Part shown: one piece after another, positions 50,090-59,226 of the stretch | Layout of the letters: each line of letters opens with the position of its first letter | How positions within the stretch are numbered: the stretch's first letter is position 1 | Assembly: GCA_963377175.1 (NCBI GenBank) | Contig: CAUJNA010000856.1 | Coordinates: forward strand, 35,588-99,587 | From: Effrenium voratum | Taxonomy: Eukaryota; Sar; Dinophyceae; Suessiales; Symbiodiniaceae | Length of the DNA stretch: 64,000 nt | Direction of reading: 5' to 3' | The notes under the pieces: generated by a model | The model's input: only the letters and a program-made list of their open reading frames with translations | The model's database searches: none | What the model was told of the DNA's origin: nothing | Translations under genes and position numbers: made by a program

Positions 50090-50433
50090 AAAGGCTGGTC
50101 CTAGGGGGTGGGGGGTAGATGGTTGCCTGTTCTGTTTTTTATTTCACAATTCAACACGTGTACCACCTTATTCGTTTTTAAAAGGCTGATTTTGGGGGCA
50201 TGAAATAACGATATGGATGTGGTAACGAATTGATGATTTGGTCCCCTGTTTCGTTCCAGATTTCAACTTTTAGTTTTATTGATTGAAAGAGGATAGGACT
50301 TTCTGTGGTTTCACGGGTTGGCTTTTGGGTGGTTGTTGTGGTTTGTCATTTAATGAAATGTTTATAGGTTAAAAGTTGACTATAATTATAACATATAAGA
50401 AGATAAATGATATAATTATGGCTTAGTTTTGAA
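50090..50433. other. Left border region of the AT-rich element
   Basis: Transition from purine repeats to AT-rich DNA. No gene, no obvious terminal inverted repeat can be named without the other end of the element. Confidence 0.4.
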
Positions 50434-50640
50434 TTATGAAGGTTTATCAACAATTAGTTTAAACCTTATGTTTTTTACCCCTTCAAAATTCATTCTATTT
50501 CTGTCTTCATACATATCACTGTATATTTCTTGGTGGGCCGCTATCATTACATCAGATAAATTATCTATGGTTGCATTATCACAAAGAGCGGTGGCAAGAG
50601 CGGGAAAATATGTTTCTGTGTCTGCCAAGCCTGTCAAACA
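50434..50640 (-). CDS. Unknown viral-element ORF, 3' fragment
   Basis: Minus-strand frame with a protein-like segment ATALCDNATIDNLSDVMIAA followed by HQEIYSDMYEDRNRMNFEG and FKLIVDKPS, stop at 50434. Its upstream side runs into the G/C-run repeat at 50.64-50.75 kb, so the 5' part is missing or displaced. No family recognised. Confidence 0.35.
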   Translation of the reverse strand, partial: CLTGLADTETYFPALATALCDNATIDNLSDVMIAAHQEIYSDMYEDRNRMNFEGVKNIRFKLIVDKPS

Positions 50641-50745
50641 GCATTCCCCCAAAAGAGGGGGAACATTCCCCCAAAAGAGGGGGAACAAGAGGGGGAAAGG
50701 GGGAACATTACCCCAAAAAAGGGGGAAAGGGGAAAAGGGACAGTA
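50640..50745 (+). repeat. Hairpin-forming CCCCCAAAAGAGGGGG tandem repeat
   Basis: Two perfect copies of a 22-nt unit (CATTCCCCCAAAAGAGGGGG plus AA) and a third diverged copy. Each unit folds back as TTCCCCC/GGGGGAA. Several G5 runs are close together, so a G-quadruplex is conceivable. It is unusual inside AT-rich DNA. Confidence 0.8.
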
Positions 50746-50804
50746 TCTACTTCATATTCTTTAGGATATCTATGTTGGTGATGCTGGTTGCTGGTGATGC
50801 TGGG

Positions 50805-51232
50805 CTAAAAAAGGCTAACAAATATATCACTAATCAAAACAGTAGGTATCTTATACAACTCATCTTGTTTATGACTGATGCATCCATCACCCCAATCAAC
50901 CTTTTTACCATTGGGCAATCGTTGGGCAGTTTCAAGATGTTTTCCATTTCTTATCTTGCCACAATCCCTTTTGCATAATGGTCTGGGTTTCCATGTTTCA
51001 ATGTTTGACCACAACCTCGTCCGCTTTCTGTAGTTCATACCATATTTACAGTAATCCACTTCACCCCCCAAACAACATCAAACTATCCAACATCAAACTC
51101 TTTGTAGTCCCAACTCAGAATATCCTGATTGATATCAGCATTTTTCAAACCCAAGGAAATCACACTGTAGCCCAAATCACGAGCGACCATACCAACACTG
51201 CCTGTACCACTAAATAATTCTAATAATTTCAT
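50805..51232 (-). pseudogene. C5-cytosine DNA methyltransferase, catalytic centre deleted
   Basis: Starts at ATG 51232 with the AdoMet motif I KLLELFSGTGSVGMVA, followed by NADINQDILSWDYKEF. An in-frame stop occurs at ~51083. Immediately after, the sequence goes from FDVVWG (start of motif IV) directly to VDYCKYGMNYRKRTRLWSN, which is the late target-recognition/motif VIII-IX region, and ends LYKIPTVLISDIF (motif X-like). The motif IV PC dipeptide, motif VI and everything between, roughly 70 residues by comparison with viral relatives, are missing, and the frame changes at the junction. A G6 run marks the junction. It lies just downstream of the polymerase on the same strand. A dead gene. Confidence 0.7.
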
Positions 51233-51254
51233 ATTATTAGAATTACTTAGATGT

Positions 51255-54200
51255 TTATTTTATGGTATAGTGTCCATATGGTAAAGAAGTAAAGGTATCT
51301 AAGTAATGTCTTTTGTTCTCATAATTACTGAGTGATTGCTTGACTTGAGACATTGAATATATTTGGTGTGTTTTGCTCCTGATGAAGTTGTAGGAGATTT
51401 CGTGCTTTTTGTTGTGATGCAGTGCTTCGTGGTAGTTCTGATAGGTCAGTTCCTTCTTCACCTTGTGCTTGACGACGCCTTTGGATTTCTTGTGTTCCTC
51501 ATCTTCACCATGAATTGTGAAAGCGTATGATTTAGGTTTCAACCCGATGAATCTAGTAATGATTTTACCGTTGACTTCATCTTTGTACATTCCTAAGACC
51601 TTCTTATTTGTTTTGTCATGGCATGGCTGTTCAACAGGATAATCGCTAAAATCCATATGCTGCTTGATACCTTGAAAATCCTTGTAGACATCATCAGTGA
51701 AGGTTTGAATTACATAACTGTCAGTATCGGTATATATCAATTTGATATTTTCGTTGTATTTCTTTTTCAACACACCATAGTAAAACTCGTACATATGTAA
51801 TTTACTCAAATCCAATATTGTCACTCCTAAGAATATGGGTTTATCGAATTTCAGTTTAGCTTTAGTTTTCTCCACTCCTACCAGATTTTCATTTATGATA
51901 AATCTATTTTTGAATGTGGGATTATTCACACATTTTTCATATCTAACATCATTATCTGCCAGTTCAAAATCCATATGTTTTCTTTTGTCTTCCATAGTGT
52001 TTCCATACACTGCGTTATTCATTAATTTAAACAAATCCTTCTCAAAGTCGCTCTTCGCTTCTTTCCTTTTACAAGTGTTGAAGTCAATCCATGGTTTCAA
52101 CCAAGCTCTCTGTTGAAATTTTCTTATCCTGTGAACCTTGGTGAGTTTCATACCCATTTTGAGATAATACTGTAAAGTCTTGATATGAACCACATATTTT
52201 TCTTTATCTTTCAAATTTAATATTAACTTGCTGGTTTTCTCATCCTTCGGTTCTTTGTTTCCATAGTAGATTTTGAAGGTTTCCTTTTGATAGTTTGACG
52301 ACATATTAGCATTGACATTCATTATTTCCGGTGCTAGTGGATAGTCCGACTGGTAGTCGTGTAGCGTTTCTGGATATTCCAAATCCACTTCAAGGATGAA
52401 ACCATACTCATCTTTTTCATCCCACTTTTCAATGTTAGGTGTTTTCTTTGCCCATTTGATGTTCTTTAAAGGCAATTTTTGAGACATTGCCAGACCATGC
52501 AAATTGTTAGCATCTAAGTAATTGATATAACTTGAAGGATTGTTTTCATCAAAGGCTTCATCCATATACTTATTGTTTGCCACAGCCAGTTTATGACTGA
52601 CCTGACACATACCTCCTCGCATTCCCTTTTCAACCATCTCATACATTGCTTTATCGTGTAACTACACCAGTTTTCAACAACATAGCTTCCCAAGCGAAGT
52701 TAGGGAGCGTATAATAGTGTGCGGGGTCCAAACCGTAGTATTCCATACATAAGTCTCTAAAGTTTTCAAAAACATCAGTCAATAATAAGACATCGGTTCT
52801 CGCATACAAATCGTGATATTGTCCTAATGTTCTAATACCGAAGTGTCTCCAAACCTTTTGCGCCCTTTCATAATCTTTGTCATTGACATGTTCCTCACTT
52901 AATTTACTGTAGAACGCTTCTTTTGGTGGTAAGTTTCTTTCAGTAAATCTGTCAAAACTATCAAAATAGTCATAAGGATAAATCCCCTTATCAGTCAACA
53001 AGTCCAAATCTTCATCGGCTTTAACATATGGATTTCTAACACTATATCTAAAATTGTTCTTCCAGTTCTCACGCCTTTTATCATCTTCATACTTACTCAA
53101 CTTTACCAACTTATCCAACGAAGACGATAAGAAGCTAAAACTGTCCTTGAAACAAAGGTTGTTAAAACCAAAGGTTATGAACTTCTCGCTGTTCTGTGCG
53201 ATGCAATCGATTTTAGCATTCTTGCTCAGTTCGTGTGCCTTGTTGATGATTAAGTGAGCGTCATAGTTTTTAAGGTTATGAAGGAAGACAGGAATTTTGT
53301 AATATCTCATACTAAAAGCAAGATTACAATCATCATGAGCACAACCTCTATATTTACCAGTAAAATGGCAATGGTCACGAACCTTCTTATCTCCTTCTTG
53401 AAAGCCCTTTCCACAAACGAAACACTTAGTAGCAGTGTCAAAATCTGTTTTATCGTCCTCAGTCATGATTATCTCTTTCACTTCCTTCATTTTCTTTATT
53501 ACATCATCTCTGACTTCATTCATTTTCTCAACGAACTTATCCATACAATCTTCGCCTCTGTATAAATAGGGCTCACTGCTTCCAGTGATGGCATTGACTA
53601 CATTAATCATAAAACCACAAGGGCGGTGGTTTTGATATGATGCGGTTGTCGCTTTTGTTGATTTGCTTTTAACATCAATGGGTACTGTTAGACATTCAAA
53701 GTCTGCATACATGACATAAGGCGCTTTCAGTTTCTTAAAATGGTTCTTAAATTCAATGGTAGCTCCTACCTCTGGCATTTCTATTTGTTGTCCTTCAACC
53801 GCTAGACAACCCTGTTCTTCGTGTTGTTTTAATAAATCTTCTGACTTGAAACCGTGTGAGCATGTCCTACAATGATGTGTTTTCCTATTTGTTTTGTTGG
53901 TTTGGCTTCCCATCAGCTTGTTATAGTTCTTGATGTAGACATAGTGCGAGTTGGCATTTTCTCCAGTCAACTTTATTAAATCAATCTTTTGCTGTGCTTG
54001 GGAGTTGTTGCTTCTTTTGCATAATAATATTGTTTTACTATTGGTATCAGGATTGATGTAATAAACATTGACCGATATGTGTTTGTTATGTTCTTCAAAC
54101 TGTTCAATCTCATCATTGCCTACAGGAAAGTTTATATTGTCCCATTGAATAAACTTGTCACCTTTGGTGCCTTCCTTCGTCGGGTCATCAACATACTTTT

Positions 54201-55007
54201 TATAATGATACATATCACAGGGATGGTCTTTTTTGTATATCTCATAAAAACCACATTGAACGGAATATTTGAAACACAACTCATCTTTGTTTTTGATATT
54301 GATACAAGCTTTTTTGTTCGGGCAATGGAATATAAGAAGAGCCACGGGTAGGATTGTATTTCTCATAACTTATCACCAGACTTTGAACTTGAAGAAGAAC
54401 CAAACCCGATTGAGTTGATTCGGCTATCTCAATTTGAACCTCTATGTCGTGGGCTATGTTATCCAAAACACTGTTTATCTCTTCAGGGTTATGGACATTG
54501 TATCTCCTACTTCTCAACCTCCGCCGTATCTCTTCGTTGTCAGTGTTCTTTAACGCCAAATCCACTTCAACAATGATTTTCATATTCTGGCTTCTGTTAA
54601 GGAATTCCACCATTCGTTGCTTCTGATATTTTAAGTATGATAAGCCTTTCAACCTTTCAATCTTATATCACTGACAGAATATGTGTTGGCGTAGCCTTTG
54701 AAGGCTTGCTGTTCATCTTTGATTTTGGATTTGAAACGCTTAACATAATCCTGTAAGGGTCTTCCTCGTGTGAGTTTGATGAAGCTAGCCCCTTTCATTA
54801 GAAGACTATGTTTTCTGTAGCCATCGCTTCTCGCCACTTCCTTTAGTCTGGTATTCAACACCTTCGAAGCGGGTTTGTTCTTATTGTATCTGTAGGTCTT
54901 GTCTCCTATTTTGAGTTTTTGTGTTTGTTTCCCTTCTTTTTGTATTAGTTCACCTTGTTGACTTTTTATAATGAAATCTATGATTTTTCTTCTGACACTG
55001 ACACCAT
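51255..55007 (-). pseudogene. Protein-primed family B DNA polymerase (Polinton type), frame-broken
   Basis: About 1,250 codons replicating the element's ends by protein priming in intact relatives. Start ATG 55007, but a frame change occurs within ~20 nt in an A-run. N-terminal conserved block RGSSYIPLP / NKKACINIKN (54.38-54.29 kb). Cys-rich HHCRTCSHGF (53.86). Exonuclease motifs: ExoI YADFEC (53.72), ExoII HNLKNYDAHLI (53.27), ExoIII YARTDVLLLTDVF (52.81). Polymerase motif A YLDANNLHGLAMSQ (52.50), motif B KLMNNAVYG (52.02), motif C YTDTDS (51.73), and KPKSYAF (51.53). Breaks: an 8-nt tandem duplication at ~54.65 kb, a shift at ~54.33 kb, and a small loss between motifs ExoIII and A at ~52.66 kb. 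All catalytic residues named remain. Length and order fit the family. Confidence 0.85.
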
Positions 55008-55042
55008 ATATCTATACTCTATATTATATATAGTAAATATTT

Positions 55043-55056
55043 CTTTAAGTAGTTTT
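55043..55056 (-). promoter_or_regulatory. Candidate promoter motif upstream of polymerase
   Basis: Minus strand AAAACTACTTAAAG, 36 nt before the polymerase ATG, followed by TATATAATATAG. The same 14-mer occurs before the zinc-finger gene. Confidence 0.35.
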
Positions 55057-55152
55057 GGGTAGGGGTTGCCTGTTGGAGAAACTGGGCTCTGGGTTGAAAC
55101 TCAACGCATTAATCTTATTAATGAGTTTTAATAAGATTAATGATTTATCCTT

Positions 55153-55464
55153 TCATAAAGAGGGTTTTTTGTTTTTATTGCATACATTGCTTTTCTTGTG
55201 TTTGGATAGGTTGGACTTGCTTGATATCGTCCTTCCGCAGTCCTCGCAGGTGTAAGGCTGTTTTAGGTTTTTGTTGAAGTAGTTCTGGTGGTAGGTCTTC
55301 TGGTCGTCCTTCCATCTCAGTAGTTGGTCGTCGCTCTCGCTAACCTTCTCGCTCATTCTCTGTAAGACTAAGTCGTTTTCCGCTTTCATAAGTTCAACCA
55401 TTACATCAAATTCGTCATTCGTTATTCTCTGTTTTCTATTGCCATTAATGAAAATTCCTGTCAT
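55153..55464 (-). CDS. Small C2H2/C2HC-type zinc-finger protein
   Basis: Complete 103-residue frame, ATG 55464. C-terminal finger YTCEDCGRTISSKSNLSKHK followed by KSNVC, that is C-x2-C-x12-H-x4-C, a C2HC variant of the classical finger. The N-terminal 70 residues are helical and charged. A DNA- or RNA-binding role is likely; regulation of the element is inference. The motif AAAACTACTTAAAG lies 25 nt upstream. Confidence 0.6.
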   Translation of the reverse strand: MTGIFINGNRKQRITNDEFDVMVELMKAENDLVLQRMSEKVSESDDQLLRWKDDQKTYHQNYFNKNLKQPYTCEDCGRTISSKSNLSKHKKSNVCNKNKKPSL

Positions 55465-55488
55465 TTTTACTATATTATCACGTTTTCT

Positions 55489-55502
55489 CTTTAAGTAGTT
55501 TT
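55489..55502 (-). promoter_or_regulatory. Candidate promoter motif upstream of zinc-finger gene
   Basis: Minus strand AAAACTACTTAAAG, identical to 55043-55056, overlapping the stop codon of the upstream gene and followed by ATAATATAG before the ATG. Confidence 0.35.
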
Positions 55503-56360
55503 ATTTTTCTTCTTGCCTCGGCTACTTTTTGTATTTGTGCTTTCTGGGCTTCTGCTCCTACTTCTTGTTTCCATTTGTTCCCTCGTCCATTCACTACCTC
55601 GTGCTATTTCTTGGGGTGAGTTGCTCCTGCTTCTTGTTTCTAATTGTCTTCTGTTCATTTGATTACCTCTTGCTCTTTCTTCTGGTGAGTGGCTTCTGCT
55701 TCTCGCTTCTACCTGTCGTCTTGACCAGAAAGAAGCCCTCAGTTGTTCTTCTTCTTGTTCTCGCGATTGTTCTGATGAAGTGGGTGACTTCTTACCTCGT
55801 TGGAATAGTTCAAATACACTCTTGTCTTCTCCACCTAAAAATATGTTTCTTAACAACTTTATTTCTCGACTTTCCTCTTTCTTATCTTTTTCGGTTGATA
55901 CTGATGACGATGATGATGTTAAATGAAGACTTTGTAAATCTTCCTGCTTTTCGTCTTTTGGTTCGTCTTCTGGTTCATCTTCTGACTTTCTATTTTCCTC
56001 ACTTTTGTCTGTAATTACATCACTGAATTTTTCATGATCTAACTCCTTTGCTACATATCGCGTTGTTTGTGTGTCTGCCTCATTGTTTTCATACAACTGT
56101 GATGTTGGCGGTATTTCATCAAACATTTCTGGTGTCAATTCGTGTAATAAAACTTGTTTATCAGTTTGAACCCTAGCATTCAACCGTAGTCTCCTGTCGT
56201 ATTTTGAAAGGTCAAAGTCGTCAAAGTCTATATCGTTAATTGATGTGTCAAATGCCCGTCTTTCGGGGATGATTTCAATTTTCAATCTGTGTGTCATCGC
56301 TTCTTTCAGCATTTCATCAAAAGTTTTCCTTCTTCTTAATCCAACATATTTATCTGACAT
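55491..56360 (-). CDS. Hypothetical protein with C-terminal RSRSxSP repeats
   Basis: Complete 289-residue frame, ATG 56360 (MSDKYVGLRRRKTFDEML). The N-terminal half is acidic, with DIDFDDFDLSKYDRR and long Glu/Asp/Lys stretches. The C-terminus has three ~23-residue repeats of the form (W/M)-x-R-(R/E)-Q-(V/L/M)-E-(A/T)-RSRS-x-SP-x-E, then a Lys-rich tail (SSRGKKKNKTT). RS-dipeptide blocks followed by SP are the substrate pattern of SR-protein kinases and a nuclear-targeting pattern. Sits in a run of small minus-strand genes between the polymerase and capsid genes. No known family; a structural or core-like DNA-binding protein is a possible guess. Confidence 0.55.
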   Translation of the reverse strand: MSDKYVGLRRRKTFDEMLKEAMTHRLKIEIIPERRAFDTSINDIDFDDFDLSKYDRRLRLNARVQTDKQVLLHELTPEMFDEIPPTSQLYENNEADTQTTRYVAKELDHEKFSDVITDKSEENRKSEDEPEDEPKDEKQEDLQSLHLTSSSSSVSTEKDKKEESREIKLLRNIFLGGEDKSVFELFQRGKKSPTSSEQSREQEEEQLRASFWSRRQVEARSRSHSPEERARGNQMNRRQLETRSRSNSPQEIARGSEWTREQMETRSRSRSPESTNTKSSRGKKKNKTT

Positions 56361-56369
56361 ATTTAAATT

Positions 56370-57330
56370 TTATAGTTTTTTTAATTGTTGAGTTGATGAA
56401 CTTGGTTTCTGTTTGAAGTACTTGTTATAAACGTTGTCCTTGTAATATGTTTCTAACCGAGTACGAATTCCTTTTCTTTCTGTTGTGCTTGCATTGTTAT
56501 GTTCATCTAATAATTCTTTGAACTCATCGTATTTATCAGCATTTATTACATTGAATTGATGTAGTATTGAAATTATATTATCCATCATAGTTCCTGGAGT
56601 TTTCGATAAGTACACCGGCCACATCCACTTTATGGTTTCTAAATATATTTTGAAAATTTGTTCATCATCCACTTCTTCGTTTTCTACATTTTGTAATTCC
56701 ATCTCGTTCGCTTTTTCGTGCATTTCCATTATGTCGGTGGTAGAAATTGTTGTTTGTTTATCATCATCATCATCATCATCATCATCATTGTCTTTACCCT
56801 TGTTCGCTGTTGCTGATTCCTCTATGGGTTCTAAAGGTGGCAGTTCGTCATCTGATGTCATTGAATGAACTACTACCCCTTCAGGTATTGAACTTGACGA
56901 TGTTTTCTTCCCTTTTTTCTCTGACTTGTCTATCTTGTTCTTCAAATGATGCTTGTATATCACTTTCATACTCTTCATATTCTGTCAGTGGACTGTCTGG
57001 TGTGGAGAAAGCGGACTTTGAAGAAGACCGGCTGGTTATTCTAGAAGACGATGCTGTTGTCTCTGCTTTTCTTAATTCCTCCTTTCTTTTCATCGTTTCC
57101 TGATTTAACAATCCTAAGCTGTCCTTGTTGTCCCACTGACTGCCATACTGGTTTAATCTGTATCCCGTCGCCTTTCTATCTATTACATCTTCAATTGACG
57201 GGCGGTTTTCATCTTCTACTAATGTTTCTTTTAACAATTCATCACAAGAAGGTCTTAAGTGTAGCTGTGATTTTAATGAACCTATGGCATGTGGTTTGGT
57301 TGTATTCAGTCTATTTATTGATTTAATCAT
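56370..57330 (-). CDS. Hypothetical acidic protein, one gene split by a frame change
   Basis: Two overlapping minus-strand frames look like one gene. The first starts at ATG 57330 (MIKSINRLNTTKPHAIGSL), reads LRPSCDELLKETLVEDENRP and a Ser-rich stretch, and loses protein character near 56.92 kb. The second frame continues from an A6 run (56920-56914) with KKTSSSSIPEG, a ten-Asp run coded by a GAT/GAC microsatellite, then a well-formed helical C-terminal part IKWMWPVYLSKTPGTMMDN and a stop at 56370. A single-base indel in the A-run would unite them. Alternatively two overlapping genes. No family recognised. Confidence 0.45.
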
Positions 57331-57367
57331 ACTATATTATATTATATTAATTAATCTAGAAAACAAA

Positions 57368-57700
57368 TTAATCCGAAATATTCTTAATCATGTCTTCTAA
57401 ATGTTTCTTTCTTGCTGTGAGTTGTTCTGTTGTCTGTATTCCGTCTGGTGAGCGTGTGTTGTCCAACTCTCGTCTTATCTTGTCTAACTCCTTTCTATAA
57501 CGTTCGGTTCTGTTGCTTTCAGCTAAATCATTTCTATACTTTATTAATGCTCCTTGTGGTTGTTTCGCTTCCATTGTTTCTTGTAATTGTTTAAAATAAT
57601 TCTTTCTTGAAGCAGCACCCCACAAATCATTTGAGTCGTAGGAACGCTCTACTTGTGGAGCCCTTTTAAATTCGACATTTCTATGACTTCTCATAAGCAT
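57368..57700 (-). CDS. Hypothetical protein, 110 aa
   Basis: Intact frame, ATG 57700 (MLMRSHRNVEFKRAP), mostly alpha-helical and charged (RTERYRKELDKIRRELDNTR), no membrane segment, no cysteine pairs. The upstream 40 nt are AT-rich (TTATTATATATAACAATT). Role unknown; small coiled-coil proteins in this position of PLV-like elements are often virion or core components, but that is inference only. Confidence 0.5.
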   Translation of the reverse strand: MLMRSHRNVEFKRAPQVERSYDSNDLWGAASRKNYFKQLQETMEAKQPQGALIKYRNDLAESNRTERYRKELDKIRRELDNTRSPDGIQTTEQLTARKKHLEDMIKNISD

Positions 57701-57748
57701 AATTGTTATATATAATAATTAGATTATTATTTAAAACATTGATAAAGT

Positions 57749-58234
57749 TCATTTACTTATTTTATCTGATTTATCTTGTTTTCTCTTTTGTTTCAGTTCT
57801 TCATAATGTTGGGTTAATAGTTCTGTCGCTGTGGGTTTCTTAATGGTTTCTTTAATAACTTCTTGTTTAATCTCATTCTTAATTTCTTCTTTTACTTCTG
57901 GTTGAATTTTTCTAATATTCTTTTGTGGATTAACTGGGAGCATCTCGGTCTTTGCCCCTTTACAATTTTTAGGATGTGAGTGTCTCAAACTTTTCAATGT
58001 CATCTTTTCAGAGCATTGTTCACATTCTACTAATTCAACTTCTTTTTTAGTTCTTGGTAATGCTTTCGCTTTTGGTAATGCTTTTGCTTTTGGTTCAGGT
58101 TTGGCTTCTTCTGGTTTAACTTCTTCTGGCGTTGGTTCATTAACTGTTTCATTTTGTTCAACAACTTCATTATTAATAGGTGCTTCTTCTGTTTTAGTTT
58201 CATTATTAACATCTACTACCTCAATACTTGACAT
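57749..58234 (-). CDS. Hypothetical protein with zinc-finger-like CxxC...H...C
   Basis: Intact 161-residue frame, ATG 58234 (MSSIEVVDVNNETKTEE). An N-terminal Glu/Pro/Lys-rich region contains a KPEPKAKALPKAKALPRTKK repeat. A compact CEQCSEKMTLKSLRHSHPKN-C motif (C-x2-C-x11-H-x4-C) is a likely zinc site, and the C-terminal part is Lys/Glu-rich coiled coil. Lys-rich low-complexity plus one finger suggests nucleic-acid binding. Same strand and spacing as its neighbours, so probably co-expressed with the capsid-side genes. Confidence 0.5.
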   Translation of the reverse strand: MSSIEVVDVNNETKTEEAPINNEVVEQNETVNEPTPEEVKPEEAKPEPKAKALPKAKALPRTKKEVELVECEQCSEKMTLKSLRHSHPKNCKGAKTEMLPVNPQKNIRKIQPEVKEEIKNEIKQEVIKETIKKPTATELLTQHYEELKQKRKQDKSDKISK

Positions 58235-58281
58235 ATAATATATTCTATATATTTTCTATATGGAAAAATTAAAGAATATAT

Positions 58282-59131
58282 TTAAATAATATCGCTTTTC
58301 ACAAACAATAATGACAGGGATACATTTACTCCATTTAAATTAATTTCATTTCCTAATGAATTACTAATCCAAAAATCTAATTGTTTAAAGCTTCTATTTG
58401 ATACATCCAAGTAATCAAGAGGGTTCAACTCATTATCAAAGACAATTCCCGCGTGTGGTGCTGTGACTGGTACTTTCTTAACAACTGTGCTATCACCGGT
58501 TCTTAAATTTACTTGATTATAATTAGACAACTGAGAAGAATGAATATAAATATTTCTAATGGGTTGGAGATTAACGAAACCAGAAACATAAGGATTATTA
58601 TATTGATAAACTGCTATTTGGTAATTCCCAAAACTTCATTAACAGATTGCAAGTTATTAGCATTAAAACTTCCATTCCATATGTAATCTGCATATGTCAG
58701 TTTCATTTGTTCATCAGTTAATACAGCGAACTTTCTATCGGCATAGTTTGAATAAATTGTTTTTTATTAGTTTTTACACTGTAAGAAATTTCATAAGTAT
58801 TTGAGAAATTAGTATTATCTACAACACCATTTATTTTTGCCTTTAATTCTGTCGCTAGTTCTGTGCCAGTATATACTCCTTCGTCCAATTGTAACGCTAA
58901 ATATTGGACATTTGTGTTATCTTCATCTGGAACTAGTGGAGAAGAATAAAAGTATACTATATTATTTAATCCTGACTGAATTGAATACCAAGAGTTAGGC
59001 AATGTTACTTCGTGAATATAACAATGAACACCATTATCTGTTTGTAATGTTTCTGGCAATTCAACTTTGAAATTTGATGATGAACCACTAATTCTATGAG
59101 CGCTGTCAATATAAACTTTGTAAATCAACAT
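58282..59131 (-). pseudogene. Minor capsid / penton-like protein, two frame breaks
   Basis: About 283 codons from ATG 59131 (MLIYKVYIDSAHRISGSSS). The N-terminal part has FKVELPETLQ, CYIHEVTLPNSWYSIQSGLN and a beta-rich core typical of the minor capsid/penton jelly-roll of Polinton-like viruses. Near 58.735 kb the similarity passes to a second frame (RKFAVLTDEQMK, SVNEVLGI), and near 58.62 kb to a third that reads IYIHSSQLSNYNQVNLRTGD, DNELNPLDYLDVSNRSFKQL and the C-terminal NLNGVNVSLSLLF, stop at 58282. The three parts together match the expected length and order. Would form the vertices of an icosahedral capsid if intact. Assignment rests on pattern memory of the family. Confidence 0.6.
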
Positions 59132-59226
59132 AACATATGTTTAATTAGAAGATAATTTTTCTAATTAAAATTATTCTGTTGCTTAGAGCAAAGCTGTAAG
59201 AGAAATTAATTTATAACTTTAATTAT
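59132..59226. promoter_or_regulatory. Divergent intergenic region with 11-bp hairpin
   Basis: Separates the minus-strand block (ending with the minor capsid start) from the plus-strand block (starting with the lipase). Contains the inverted repeat TTTAATTAGAA (59141-59151), 8-nt loop, TTCTAATTAAA (59160-59170). Likely a bidirectional promoter by position only. Confidence 0.4.

Noticed and set aside
50805..51071. Independent 88-aa gene
   Set aside because: It is the C-terminal part of the deleted C5-methyltransferase and begins at a non-ATG codon in the G-run.
56881..57330. Programmed ribosomal frameshift at the A6 run joining the two acidic frames
   Set aside because: The second frame is offset by +1, whereas A-AAA-AAG type slippage gives -1; an indel explains it better.
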